Below, piece after piece: positions 1 to 12,351 of a stretch of DNA of 64,000 bases. Location: the NCBI RefSeq assembly GCF_000002425.4, contig NC_037264.1:16861391-16925390 (forward strand). The letters run 5' to 3'. Below the pieces are notes generated by a model. The model saw only the letters and a list, made by a program, of their open reading frames with translations, made no database searches and was not told the origin of the DNA. Position numbers and translations under genes: made by a program. How positions within the stretch are numbered: the stretch's first letter is position 1; the number at the start of each line of letters is the position of its first letter. The stretch comes from Physcomitrium patens (lineage: Eukaryota > Streptophyta > Bryopsida > Funariales > Funariaceae).

Positions 1-182
1 AAGAATAGATTATTTTTTTTTCTTAATAAGATAAAAGCGTATTAAAAGTTTCACATTATCCTCTTCTAAATTGATATTTTTTTGAATATTTTCTTTATTT
101 TTAAGTTTTTTTTTACTTATCTTTAGCAATATTAGATTTTTTTTTTTTTTTCTAAATGTTATTATTGCAAAGCTTATTATAA

Positions 183-3100
183 TGAAGAGTACAATGGCAC
201 AAATTTAAGAACAATTGAGAGAGATAATGCTTGCAATGCATCAATTCAATTTACCACTATAAAGAAGAATAAAGATGACAAAAAATAGAGATATAGAGAT
301 GATTGAAGCTGCTTCAATATTTATACCAAATCATATTCTTTTTCCTATAATAGAACACCATTCAAGTGCTAGAAAACCATGAATTGTCTTATTAGAGAAG
401 TTTGATGGTACAAGATCAAAATTTTAAGAATTCATCAATCAAGTACAACTGACAATTGAACTTGAATCTCAAAGCTATTCAACTCTAAGATGACAAGTTA
501 GGTTTATTTAAACACTACTTTTTGATTCTACATTATTATGATCATGATTTTTTCTTGAATGACATGATCCAATATTGGATATTTTAGAAGCTTTCTTGAT
601 AGAGTTTCAATCTATGTATAAAAAATATGATGTAGTTTATATTGCAACAAACAAGATCCGTATTTATGTAGTAAGAAATGAATATGTAACATTGTATATT
701 GCATAATTTTAACAACTTGTGATTGATATCAAGTAGGATGATGTTACATTCATTAGCTAATCTTTTTATAGATTGTAATATGAGGTAAAGAATTTGATGC
801 TTAATTTATCTAATCTTCAAATATTGAGTCAAACAATTGATTTTGCTGTAAAGTGTAACAATTGACTTTTTAAATTTTTGTATAAGAATTGCATAAGTAG
901 TCCTTGATATTATTATAATTCAATGGCAACATCAACGTCTTTTCAATACATATCTTTGAAAGTAGAAGATATGTAAATTAATGTGATACATTTCAAATTT
1001 CTTACTAAGTAAGAAAAGACTTATTGTCATCAAAAAGGATTATTTATACATTATAGAAAAAAAAAACATATTGCTCAATATGATCCAAAGTAGTAATGCA
1101 ATCATAAAATAAGAAGTATAATTATCAAAAAAAATAATTTATTAAAAATTAAATTTGTCTAGCTATAATAAAGATTGTGTAGTTAGAACCTTCTCCAATA
1201 ACTAATAAAGGTCCTATTTTCTATTCAAAATCCTTTCTTTGTTTTACAATAGATATTAATTTAGGACCTAAATATCACAAAGACTTTATCTTGTTAGATT
1301 TAAGAGTCTCAGTTTATTTTTTAGATGAAGAATTTATTAAAAGTTATAACATATTTTTAATAAAGAAAACAAAATTTATTCATGTAGAAGTTATAGATGA
1401 TTATCTATTATCCTCTGGAGATGTTATTCATAAAAAATTTCTTCTAGAAGTAGTAATAAATGGTCATATTAGTTTTGTGGTATTTAATATTATTAGATTT
1501 TTTAAAATTTTATTATTTTAAAATTATTATAATTAAAAAAGTATAATCTTTAAATAGATTAGATTTTTTATAATCTTAACTTTTTTGATAGTATAACTAA
1601 GAGTGTTCATAATGAATTAAAAAGTTATAAGTTTAGTATAACCAAACTTGTATTTGTAGGTGCAAGAGTTTTCTAACTTATTGCAAAAGAAGGATTACCT
1701 TGTGTTATTTATGCCATACTTATTTCTAATAGTAAAAAGACTTTATATGGTATTTTTAGTCAATATCAAGATTTTAAAGATGTATTTGAGAAGAAAAATA
1801 CAAATATTCTTCCAAAATACTATTCCTATGACTATTGAATTGATCTTTAAGAAAGAGCTCAATTGCCATTTGGACCAATATATAGTTTATGACAAAATGA
1901 ATTGGCTAAACTTAAAGAGTATATTAAAGAAAATCTAGCAAAGAACTTCATATGTCATTCCAAATCTTCAATAAGAGCTCTAAGTTTATTTATGATGAAA
2001 AAAAATAGATCATTATGGAAGTATGTCAATTATTAAGGATTCAATAAGATCACCATCCAAAATAGGTATTCACTACTTTTGATATCTAGATTTCTTGATT
2101 AATTGATTCAAGTTAATATCTATACAAAATAGATCTATGAAGAGTATACAATGTGATATGGATCAAAAAAGGAGTTAAATGGAAGATTATGTTTCAAATT
2201 AGGTATGGACATTTTAAATATAGTGTTATGTCTTTTGAATTCATGAATGCGCCAAATTCTTTTCAATATCTAATAAATGATATTTTTCATGATTTTCTTA
2301 AAAATTTTATTATTTATTATTTAGACGACATCTTGATCTACTCTAAGAAAACAGGAGAGGATAAACTTCACGTTTGTTGTATGTTACAAAAACTAAGAGG
2401 TGTAGAATTTTATACTAAGATAAAAATATATGTATTTTTTATATTATTCAAGTTAATTTCTTAGAATATATCATTTCAAATGATAGACTTATAATAGATC
2501 TTAAAAAAATTCAAACTATTATAGATTGGAAAATTTTAAAAATAATAAGAGATATCCAATGCTTTTTAGGATTTTTCAACTACTATTGAATCTTCATCAA
2601 AGACTTCCTTTAAGTTACAGCTATCTTTATACATTTGACTTATAAAGACAAACTTCAAAAAAATCAATAAGTGGAAGCAATATTTGAGGCTTTAAAAATT
2701 GCCTTTGTTTTTACATCAATCTTATATCACTTTGACTTTTCTAAGCTATTTTTTATGAAAACAAATGCATCAAATTTTACTTTGGATACCTTATTGCTGT
2801 AAAATAGAAAATAATGATAAATTTTATTTAGTAGCTTTTTATTCCAAAAATATTTTAGCTATCCAAATCAATTATAAGATCTATAATATAGAACTTCTTG
2901 CAATTGTGGATTTATTTCAAAAAAGGGCCCATTTATCTAGAAAGGACTTTTAATCCAATCCCCCTATGGTTAGAATTCAACCAACTTTAATATTTTAATT
3001 CAAAAAATTTTTTGGAATTTTTACTTAATCTACTAGGATATATCATTGTGAAGATTCAAATTTAAGAATATTTATCAAGTAGAAAGACAACAAGGTTTGT

Positions 3101-4640
3101 TAAATGCACTCTCTAGATAATCTTACCTTATATCAAAAGAAAGAAATGCTACTTTTGATCAATAAGAGATTCTCTTTAAGTGAAAGCATCTTCATCTTTG
3201 AATAATAAAATCAATACTAATTATTGATTTAATTTTTATTAAATAAGTTTAATCAAGTATGTCTTTTGATCCTCTTATTTATAATATTAAAAAAAATCCT
3301 TCAAAGTCTCATGATTCTTCTAAGTTTGAATTCAAAAACAATCTATTATATTTTTAAAGGTATTTATATGTTCTAAAAGGTGAAGCTTAAATAAGCATTC
3401 TTCAAACTTATCACAACTTTCTAACAATAAGATATTTTGGATATAATAAGACTTTAAAATTAATATACAAAGATTTTTGGTGGTTCCAAATGTGGAAGGT
3501 GATTAAAGATTTTATACAATCTTGTGATCTTTATTAAAGATCAAAAACTTCTTATTATTGATTCTACAAACTTCTTTAGCCATTATCCATTCTAAAATAA
3601 TTGTGGTCTTTTCTTTCTATAGATTTTATGACAAATATTCTACTTTGAGGTTCTTATGACTCTATATTTGTAATAATAGATCATTTTACTAAGATTGTAT
3701 ATTTTGTATAATATACAAAATCTATCAAAGGTGAAGAAACAACTAAGCTTTTCCTTGATAATATCTATTGCTATCATGGATTACTTAAAGATATCATATT
3801 AGATAGGAGAAGTCTATTTGTTTTAAGATTTTAGAAAATAATTTTTAAGATACTAAAGATAGATATAAAATTAGCTTCAGCTTTCTATCTTCAAACTAAT
3901 AGACATATAGAGCTTATAAATCAAAATTTGGAGCAGTATTTGAGGCATACCATCAACTACCAACAAGATGATTGGATAATTTTTTTACAATTGATAAATT
4001 TTGCTTATAATAATATGATGTGTTTTTCTATGTAATAATTTTTTTTAATTATGGTTAATATTTTTAATTTGATACTTTTGAATTTTCAAAAGTTAATAAT
4101 CTTATGGCAAAAAAATTCGCAAATCATTTATCTAAGCTACATACAATAATGAAAGCATGACTCAAAGAGGCTCAAGAACAATAAAAGAACGATGTGAATG
4201 CCTATTACAAGGAACAACCTCATTTCTACGTTGATGATAAGATATGATTATTTCATTGTAATATCAAAACTATTCAACCTTGTGACACATTAAATTAAAA
4301 TAAACTTGAACCATTTTCTATTTATGAATAAATCAATTCAGTCACTTATTGATTATATCTAATAAAATCTATGAAAATCCATCCTTTATTTGACATATTT
4401 TTTTTGGAGCCATATAAGATAGTGATTATCTTAGGAAGAAAATAAATACCACCACCTCCTATAGAAGTGGGTAATAATCAAGAATTTGAGGTGGAAGAAG
4501 ACTTAGACTTGAGGTGGTAGTGACTTAGATTGGAATATCTTATTTATTGGTACACATATAATATTAATAAATATATATAGAAATAAGAAAAAAATCTTAT
4601 AAATACAAAAGAAAAGATCAAAACTTTTCATCAACAACAT
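183..4640 (+). pseudogene. Z gag-pol remnant
   Basis: Similarity to the better-preserved element A can be followed along this stretch. The gag start region lies near 183-300 and gag continues to about 1160. Protease is at about 1190-1520, where FLDEEF and HVEVIDD motifs survive. RT is at about 1760-2960, with YLDDILIYS at about 2319-2345. The RNase H start follows, the integrase zinc-finger and core region is at about 3380-4130, and a chromodomain remnant is at about 4440-4640. Dozens of stops and small indels are present, most of them C-to-T or G-to-A compared with A. It cannot encode a working protein. The integrase zinc-finger region keeps a His near 3412. Confidence 0.8.
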
Positions 4641-4758
4641 CCATAAAATAAAAATAAAAAATATCAAACTTTTATTTCAAAAAATATGTAATTTAAAAAA
4701 GATTATATTCTACCTTCTATCTTTGTTTGTAAGTTTAAATAATTATGGCATTAAAGAA

Positions 4759-5180
4759 ATGAAGAATCAATATCTAAGAGATTCACCTCAAGAGCTATCA
4801 TATGTTGACATATCGATTGAGACATAATAATTATCATAGCCTTTAAGACGATGTAATAGGAATGAAGACCTTCAAAAATAATATGTTTTCTTCAAATAGT
4901 TAGTAAGATATAATGCATTTGATATCATGACTTTGAAAGAAAATTTCGATGTTTGGTGATTTTATTAGAGATAGAAATAATTCTTAATAGTATTACAAAT
5001 GTTTTGTTTGAAGGAAGTTACAAAGATCTCAACAATGATCAAATAAGAAGGTAGTCTTTTCGTTGTAGAATAGGACATTATCAATAGTAGAGAGGATCAA
5101 TCAACTACCTTCAAAGGAAATAAAGATCAAAGTATATGGCAAATATACTTTTTTGCATCTTGGACTTCTTTGACAGGTGA
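4759..5180 (+). pseudogene. Z ORF3 remnant (unrecognised 3' ORF)
   Basis: A decayed copy of the small extra ORF found after pol in every member of this lineage. The ATG near 4759 and the terminal TGA at 5178-5180 align with the intact-length copies in A and B. The copy is one base short of their 423 nt and contains stops. The Phe-Glu-Gly-Ser-Tyr block is visible near 5008-5022. The ORF lies between the chromodomain end and the 3' LTR. No function is known. Confidence 0.7.
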
Positions 5181-5221
5181 TCACTATTCTCTATGAAACT
5201 TGTTTTTAGAAGGGAGAGTAA

Positions 5222-5769
5222 TTTTATGAACATATATTTACTATAATTATTACTTAGATAATATGAATAAATAAAAGTATATAAAAGTAGATTAATCTTA
5301 TAATATCTATTAGAAAAGTTTTTTAAAAACTTTATAGATGTTGCTTTGACTTTACATGTATTTTTAATTGATTGATAGGTTAGAAATTTGGTCAATAAAT
5401 TAATTACATGCCACATATGTTGATAGCTTGTGGAATAAGTTAACTATATGGCATCCATATAGAAAACTTATCTTGTAAATTAAGATACATATTATGCAAA
5501 GTCAACATATTTTGGAGGTCTTATAGAATGTTGTCACGTAGCTCCTAAGTAGATAGTATATATAGAGGCAAGAGTGGAGCCTTCTTTACTCTTGTCAATT
5601 CTTTTTTTTTACTTTTATTCTTGTTTTAAGAGTTTATAGTTTTCTTGTCTTTTGACAATAGCCATTTTAGTTTTTTTTAATATACATACTTTCATATTTT
5701 TATTTTGTCATATTTCTTTGATAAAGTCTCAATTTTTTATTTGCTTTTATTGAATTTTTGTTCTTAACA
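5222..5769 (+). repeat. 3' LTR of element Z
   Basis: A 548-bp LTR that aligns along its length with the family LTRs at 8930-9476 and 39310-39857. The original TGTCATGGAC start has decayed to ttttatgaac, and the end is cttaaca. It holds a TATA-like tatatata just before the conserved gaggcaagagtg stretch near 5560. The right boundary is exact, because element C gag coding begins in frame at 5770. Confidence 0.8.
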
Positions 5770-6527
5770 TGTTATCAAAAAGGTTTGTGCCTATGTTTTA
5801 CAGAACCTAAACATAATATTCAATATAATTTAAAGAATCAATATAATCAAAAAATAAGGATCATGCTTATCAAAGAAAATAACGTGTCAAAAAATAAGTT
5901 TTTCCAACTACAATAGGGATTGTGCAATTGAAAACTTACTTAATTTATAGTAAAGGTTTAATTTATTTTTTAGACTGTTCATCTTATTTTATATTAGAAA
6001 TTAATTTAAGACCAAAAAAACATAAAGTCTTATCTTTCTTAGATTCAAGATCCTCAACCTATTTTATAGAAAAAAATTATATTAAAAAATAAGATATATC
6101 CTTAGTTAAAAAAATCAAATTTGTGCATGTAGAAGTAATAGATGGTTATTGGTTGTCTTCTAAAGATGTTATATATAAGACTATTCTTTTAGAAGTACCA
6201 ATTAGTAGTTATAATAATTTAGTAATATTTAATAAAATTACATCTTTCATTAACTTAATTATTTTAGAATTATTATGATTAAAAAAATATAATCCTTAAA
6301 AAGATTAGATTTCTTGTAACCTTGATTTTTTTCATAATTTAGCCTAAGATTTTATTAGACAAGTAAAAATCCATAAGATTGATACATCCAAATCATTATT
6401 GATAGGTATAAGAATTTTTATACATGCTATAAAAGAAGGATCAACTTTTTTTATATACACCATATCTATTGTTGATGGAAAAAAGTTTTCTACTAGCATT
6501 CTAAGCCAATATTAAGATTATCAAGAT

Positions 6528-6570
<43 letters not shown>

Positions 6571-8929
6571 ATAAAAATATTCTTCCAAAGCATCATCTTT
6601 ATGATTGTTGTGTTGATCTTCAAGAAAGAAATCAACCACCATTCAGACCAATCTATACCTTATTACAGAATGAATTGGCTATACTGAAGGAATACATTAA
6701 TAAGAATTTAGCTAAGAACTTCATATGCCATTATAAGTCTCTAATTGGAACTTCTATCTTATTTATGAAGAAAAAAAGATAGATCTGTAAAAATATGTAT
6801 AGACTATCAAAGACTCAACAAGATCACCATGAAAAATAAATATCCTCTACCTTTGATTTTATGACTTCTTGATCAACTAAATCAAACAAATAACTATGCA
6901 AAAATAGATCTATGAAGAACTTATTATTTGATATACATTAAAAAAAGAAATGAATGGAATATTACTTTTTGAATCAAGTATAGATATTTTGAATATTATG
7001 TCATGTCTTTTAGACTTACAAATGCATCAATTGCTTTTCAACATCTAATAAATGTTATCTTTTATGATTTTTTAAATAATTTTATTATTTGATATTTAGA
7101 TGATATCTTAATCTTTTTTAAGAACATATATGAGCATGAAATTCATATTTGTTGTATATTACAAAAACTAAGAGATATAGGATTATACACTAAGAAAGAA
7201 AAGTAAATATTTTACACTACTCCAGTCGACTTTTTAAGATACGTTATTTCAAATGATGGTCTTATGATGGATCCTAAGAAGGTCTATACTATCATGGATT
7301 GGAAGATTCCAAAAACAATCAAAGATGTGTAATATTTTTTGAAATTTGTCAAATATTATGAGATCTTTATTAAAAAAGATTTTGAAGGTTGTGGCTCTAC
7401 TTATATATTTAATATGTAAAGAAAAATTTAAGTGAAGTAGTAAAGTTGAAGCATCTTTTTAAGCCTTAAAGACAATATTTATTGCTCTACCAATTTTATA
7501 TCATATCAATTTTTTCAAGGCATTCTTTATGAAAATACTCATCAAATTTTGATATGAATGTTGTTTTGTCACAAATGGAAGCAAATGATAAGTTCTATAT
7601 GATATTTTTTATTTTAAATAATTTTTAGCAGCGAAGATTAACTATGAGATTTACAACAAAGAGCTTCTTATAATCATGAATTCATTTTAAGAATAGCATC
7701 GTTATCTAGAAGATGCCTTAAGTGCAATCACCATGTATATGGATGACAAGAACCTTGATTACTTCATGTCAATGTGTATTTTAAATTGTTATTAAGCTCA
7801 TTGAAGCATGTCTTTATCAAGATTTGATTTCAAGATTATTTATCAACTTAAAAAATAATAAGATTTATTAGATGACTTTTTTAGACATTCTTATGTTGTA
7901 TTAAAAAATATATATATCTTTTAATCAACAAAGAATGATTTTCTTAAAGCCAAAGTATTTTCACCTTTGAGCAATGAAATCAACATTAATTGTTGACTCA
8001 ATCTTTTTCAAGTAAGTTCAATTGAATATGATTCTTAATCATCTTGTTTATGATATTAAGAACAATTCTTTTAATTCTCATGATTCTTTTAAATTTTAGT
8101 TTAAGAATAATCTATTCTATTTTAAGAAAAAATTATATATTCTAAAAAGCAAAGCATGACTATATATTTTTTAAATTTGTCATGACTTTTTAATAGCCAT
8201 ACATTTTGGATAGAGTAAGACTTTGGAACTTATATCTAGAGACTTTAAGTGGCCTCAAATGTGAAAAGTAATTAAAGACTTTGTACAAACATGTGATATT
8301 TGTTGAAGTTCCAAACCTCCTTATCATCAATCTTATAGACTTCTTTAACCACTACCTATTTTGGAACGACTATAGTCTTTTGTTTCTATGGATTTTATCA
8401 TAGATCTTCTAGTGTTAAGTTTGTATGATTTTATATTCTTAATAGTAGATTATTTTATTAAAATAATATATTTTGTATCATGCATAAAATCTATCATATA
8501 TAAAGAAATGACTAAGTTTTTATTTGACAATATCTATTGCTATTATAGATTTTCCAAAGATATTATATCAGATACATGGATTCAATTTGTATCAAGTTTT
8601 TGAAAAATCTTTTTTAAGATTTTAAAAGTAGATAAAAAACTTTCTTGATTTTTCAACTTCAAATTAGTAGACAAGCAAAATACGTAAATAAAATTTTAGA
8701 GTAGTATTTAAGGCTTATTATTAATTATCATGAAGATGATTGGATAATTTTTTTGCCACTAATAGAATTTACTTATAATAATATGATATATTCTTTAATT
8801 TAATAAATACCTTTGTTTGCTAATTATGATTATCATCTATGACTTAATATTTTTGACTTCTCAAAAGTTAATATTCTTATGACAAAAGATTTAGAAAATT
8901 ATTTATCAAAGCTACCTACAACAATAAAG
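5770..8929 (+). mobile_element. Element C, left segment (decayed Ty3/gypsy gag-pol)
   Basis: The segment starts in the middle of the gag zinc knuckle (GLCLCF followed by EPKH, 5782-5814) because Z interrupts C here. It then runs through protease (about 6000-6300), RT (about 6650-7300), RNase H and integrase, and stops in the integrase C-terminal region at the TSD TAAAG (8925-8929) where element B was inserted. It is full of stop codons. A 71-codon integrase-core fragment survives at 8388-8603. The continuation is at 42325-45550. Confidence 0.82.
6529..6563 (+). repeat. Poly-T run of 35 bases
   Basis: An uninterrupted T35 followed directly by seven A residues. It sits within the protease-RT linker of element C, where related copies have a gagaagaagaatgc-type purine stretch. 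It is probably slippage expansion or an assembly artefact in decayed DNA. Confidence 0.9.
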
Positions 8930-9476
8930 TATCATAGACATACATATGTAAGCCAATAATTACTTGTATAAATAGGTAGAAATAAATAAAAGTAGGTAAA
9001 ATCAAGATAATTCTATAATATCTTCTATGGAAGCCTTATAGACGTTGCTTTGACTTTATAGGTGTCTTTAATTGACTATTTGGATTAGAAACATAGTCAA
9101 CAAGTTGGCCATATACCACACATGTTGTTATTTTGAAGACCAAGCTAATTATGTGGTCTATACATAGAAAAAGTTGCCTTGTAAGTCAAATCATGTATCC
9201 TACAAAATCAACACATATTGGAGGTCCTATAGAACATCGCCACGTAGCCCCTAATTAGATAGTATATATAGAGAGAAGAATGAAGTCCTCTTGACTCTTG
9301 TCAACTCTTTTTTTACTTCTAGTCTAGTTTCAAGAGTGTCAAGTTTTCTTGTCTTTTGGCAATAAGCCTTTCTAATTTCTTTTAATATATGTACTTCCTT
9401 ATTTATATTTTGTCACTCTTTCTTTGATACGGATTTTATTGATTTATGCATCATCTTTTAATTCATATTCTTAATA
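8930..9476 (+). repeat. 5' LTR of element B
   Basis: A 547-bp LTR starting tatcatagac (decayed TGTCATGGAC) and ending ttaata (decayed TTAACA). It is homologous along its length to the 3' copy at 41777-42324. A TATA-like agatagtatatatagag lies near 9256-9272. A degraded primer-binding site (tttagagc, about 9501-9508) follows about 20 nt downstream, as in elements A and D. Confidence 0.85.
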
Positions 9477-9682
9477 GATTGACAAGAATACACTTACAAT
9501 TTTAGAGCTTTATTTTGTCTTGATTAAGAGTAGATTACTTCTTTCTCATAATAAGATATAAGCTTATTAGAAGTTGGAGATTATCTTCTTCTAAACTGAT
9601 ATTATTCTTAGTATTTTTTTTGACCTCAAGTCTTTTTTTTTACTTATCTTAAGTGATATTAGATATTTTTTTGAGTCTTATT

Positions 9683-11212
9683 ATGACAAAGCTTGTTGAA
9701 ATGAATAGTACAATGGCACAAATGTAAGAGCAATTAAAGGAGTTGATGCTTGCAATGCATCAACATAGCTTACTACCACAAAGATCAACAAGAATGGCAA
9801 GAAGTGAGGATATAGAGATGATTAGAGCTGCTTCAATATCTGCACCAAATCATGTTCTTCTACCCATAATAGAATATTATTTAAGTATTAGAGAACCAAA
9901 ATTACTTTGCGCAAGAAGTTTGATGATACAAGTTCCAAATTTTGAGGATTTATTAATCAAGTATAATTTGTGATTGAACTTCAACCTCAAAGCTATCTAA
10001 ATCTAAGATCTTAAGTTAGATTCATTAGTATACTTCATTCAGGTTCAACACTATCATGGTTTTCAACTTTTCTTGAACGATGACATCAAACATTCGATAA
10101 TCTGGAGGTATTTTTGGCAGAATTTCGGGCCATGTACGGAGAACATGATGCAACTCTTTTTGTAACCAATAAGATTTATATTTTGCAATAAGACAACCGA
10201 TCTGTAACGTTATAAGCTTTACAATTTTGACAACTTGCAATTGATATCAAGTGGGATGATGTTGTACTTATTATTCAATTTTACTATGGATTACAATATA
10301 AAGTAAAGAAATTGATGCTCAACTTACCTAATCTTCAAACATTGAGTCAAATAATTGACTTTGCTGTGAAATGTGACAATCAACTTTTTGAATTATGATC
10401 TGAGAGTTGTACAAATGGGCCTCAATGTTACTACAATTTGATGGCAATACCGATATCTCTTCAATACATACATTCAAAAGTAGAGGATATGCAAATTGAT
10501 GCAATATATTTTAAACCTCTTACTGAGCAAAAAAAGACTTGTTGTCAAGAAGAAAGATTGTGCTAATATTTTGGAAAATCTAAACACACTTTTCAACATT
10601 ATGCAAAGTAGCGACAAAATCACAAAATGAAGAACACATCTCTCAAAGAAGACAAAGTGTCAGAAAATGAATTTGTCCAACTATAATAAGGACTATGCAG
10701 TTGGAATCTTATACAATTTCCAATAAAGGTCCTATCTTCTCTTTACAACCCTCTCTTTATTTTATAATAGATGTACATTTAGGACCTAATAATTATAAAG
10801 CCTTTGCCTTGATAGATTCAGAAGCCTCAAATTAATTTTCAGACATAGATTTTGTTAAAAGTCATAAAATACTATTATTACAAAAAATCAAACTTGTTCA
10901 TATAGAAGTCATAGATGGTCGTCTTTTATCTTCTGGAGATGTTATTCATAAAACACTTCCTATAGATATAGCAATAAATAGTCAAAATAGTTGCCTAATC
11001 TTTAATATAATTAGATCTCCCTCTAATCCAATCATTTTTTGTTTATCATGGTTTAAAAAGTATCATCCTTGCATAGATTAAAGTTCTTGTATCCTTAACT
11101 TGTCTAAAAGCATAAAAAGAGTAAAATTAATCTAGTAGAAAGTCATAAGTCTAGTGCAATTAAACCTACATTTGTAGGTGCAAGAGCTTTCTTGCATGTT
11201 ACAAAAGAAGAG
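9683..11212 (+). pseudogene. B gag and protease, 5' part
   Basis: The ATG at 9683 starts a gag that aligns with A and D gag, sharing ELVEM, LMLAMHQ and APNHVL segments. Gag runs to about 10690 with several stops. Protease follows from about 10690, where the catalytic DSG has become DSE and the HVEVIDG-like block is IEVIDG. The reading stops at the TSD AAGAG (11208-11212), where element A was inserted, and resumes at 32806. Confidence 0.8.
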
Positions 11213-11772
11213 TGTCAAGGACAAGAACTCGATGAAAAACAATTCAGACAAGTGAGCCTTCACTCAAAGATAGGTAACAAAATATATATAAACAAGTATA
11301 TATATTGAAAGAAGAACTGGAATGGCTATTGCCAAAAGACAAGAAAACTAGAGATCCTTGAAACTAGACTAGAAGCAAGAAAGGAGTTGACAAGAGTGAA
11401 GAAGCCTTCACTCTTGTCTCTATATATACTATCTAACTAAGAGCTACATGGCGACATTCTATAGGACCTCCAATATGTGTTGACTTTGTAGGGCACATGC
11501 CTTGACTTAGAAGGTAAGTTTTTCTACGTATAGGCCACATAGTTAGCTTGATCTTTAAGCTAACAACATGTGTGGCACATGGCCAACTTACTGACCACGT
11601 TTCTAATCCAAAAAGTCAATTAAAGACACCTATGAAGTCAAAGCAGCGTCTAGGAAGTTTCTAGGAAGCTTCCATATTAAATATTATAGAATTAACTTAC
11701 TTTTACCTACTTTTATTTACTTCTACCTATTTCTATATGTAATTATTAGCTTACATGATTATGGCCGTGACA
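11213..11772 (-). repeat. 3' LTR of element A
   Basis: A 560-bp LTR with TGTCAAGGAC at its left plus-strand end and GGCCGTGACA at its right end. In element orientation it begins TGTCACGGCC and ends CCTTGACA. It pairs with 32241-32800. A TATATATAG promoter box lies near 11400-11412. Confidence 0.93.
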
Positions 11773-11789
11773 TTACCCCTCCTTCTAGG
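11773..11789 (-). other. Polypurine tract of element A
   Basis: On the minus strand this reads CTAGAAGGAGGGGTAA directly before the TGTCAC start of the 3' LTR. This is the expected position and composition of the plus-strand primer for Ty3/gypsy reverse transcription. Confidence 0.8.
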
Positions 11790-11813
11790 GACGAGTTCCA
11801 CGAGGAGCGGTCA

Positions 11814-12236
11814 TCATATGTTGAGGAAATCTATGATGCGATGAATTATATTCGCTACATACTCTGATCTCTGTTCTCTTCGAAGATGATTGATAGGGCC
11901 TCCCAACCATCGGTAGTGTCTCATACTAGGGCGGGAAGACCATCCAGTTATTTGATCATTGTTGAGGCCTTCGTAACTTCCTTCGAATAGAATATTTGGA
12001 ACACCATCAAGAGTTGTTTCTACCTCTAGCAAAATCACCAAACATCGGGAGTCCCTTCCCAAATCGTGATACCAAACGCGTTGTATCTCACCATCTATTC
12101 GAGGAAGAACATGTCATTCTTGAAGATGTTCATCTCGATTGCGTCGTCTTGAAGGTTGTGACAATCGTAATGTCTCGTCCGGCAGGTCAGCAAATGAAGG
12201 CTCTTGTGTTAAATCCATTGGTTGTTGGTTCTCCAT
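11814..12236 (-). pseudogene. A ORF3: unrecognised small ORF between pol and PPT
   Basis: An ORF of 423 nt (140 residues) with one internal TGA at codon 41, easily derived from CGA. The N-terminal third is acidic and then Arg-rich (SRRRNRDE). The conserved C-terminal part contains LVILLEVE, a TLDG turn, FEGSYEG, HYRWLGGPINHLRREQ and a helix-like tail ending in DFLNI. Element D carries a diverged homologue at 26209-26556 in the same place, and decayed copies exist in Z, B and C. Two of these (B at 39973-40395, and C after excision of G2) are also exactly 423 nt. I do not recognise the family. There is no signal peptide or membrane segment, so an envelope role looks unlikely. Confidence 0.8.
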
Positions 12237-12351
12237 CTCCTGAGCGCCACTACTACAACGAAGCTACGAACAAGAATTGAAAGTAGAATGTTATCTTGCC
12301 TAGATGTTGTTTCTTTTATAAAGAAGGTTTTCATCTTGATTTTGATGGATG

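Larger units (their letters stand above)
1..5769 (+). mobile_element. Element Z: heavily decayed Ty3/gypsy chromovirus, 5' end outside window
   Basis: This is a degenerate plus-strand retrotransposon of the same family as A, B and C. The window opens just downstream of its primer-binding region, because the first bases match the stretch after the 5' LTR of element B near 9520. It ends with its 3' LTR at 5222-5769. Immediately after that, at 5770, the gag zinc-knuckle coding sequence of element C resumes, so Z is inserted inside C and its left half lies outside the window. Gag, protease, RT, RNase H, integrase, chromodomain and ORF3 can all be followed in order, but every one is broken by stops and indels. 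Confidence 0.85.

Noticed and set aside
11814..12236. ORF3 as an envelope-like gene
   Set aside because: No signal peptide, no hydrophobic membrane segment and small size. The position fits, but the sequence does not.
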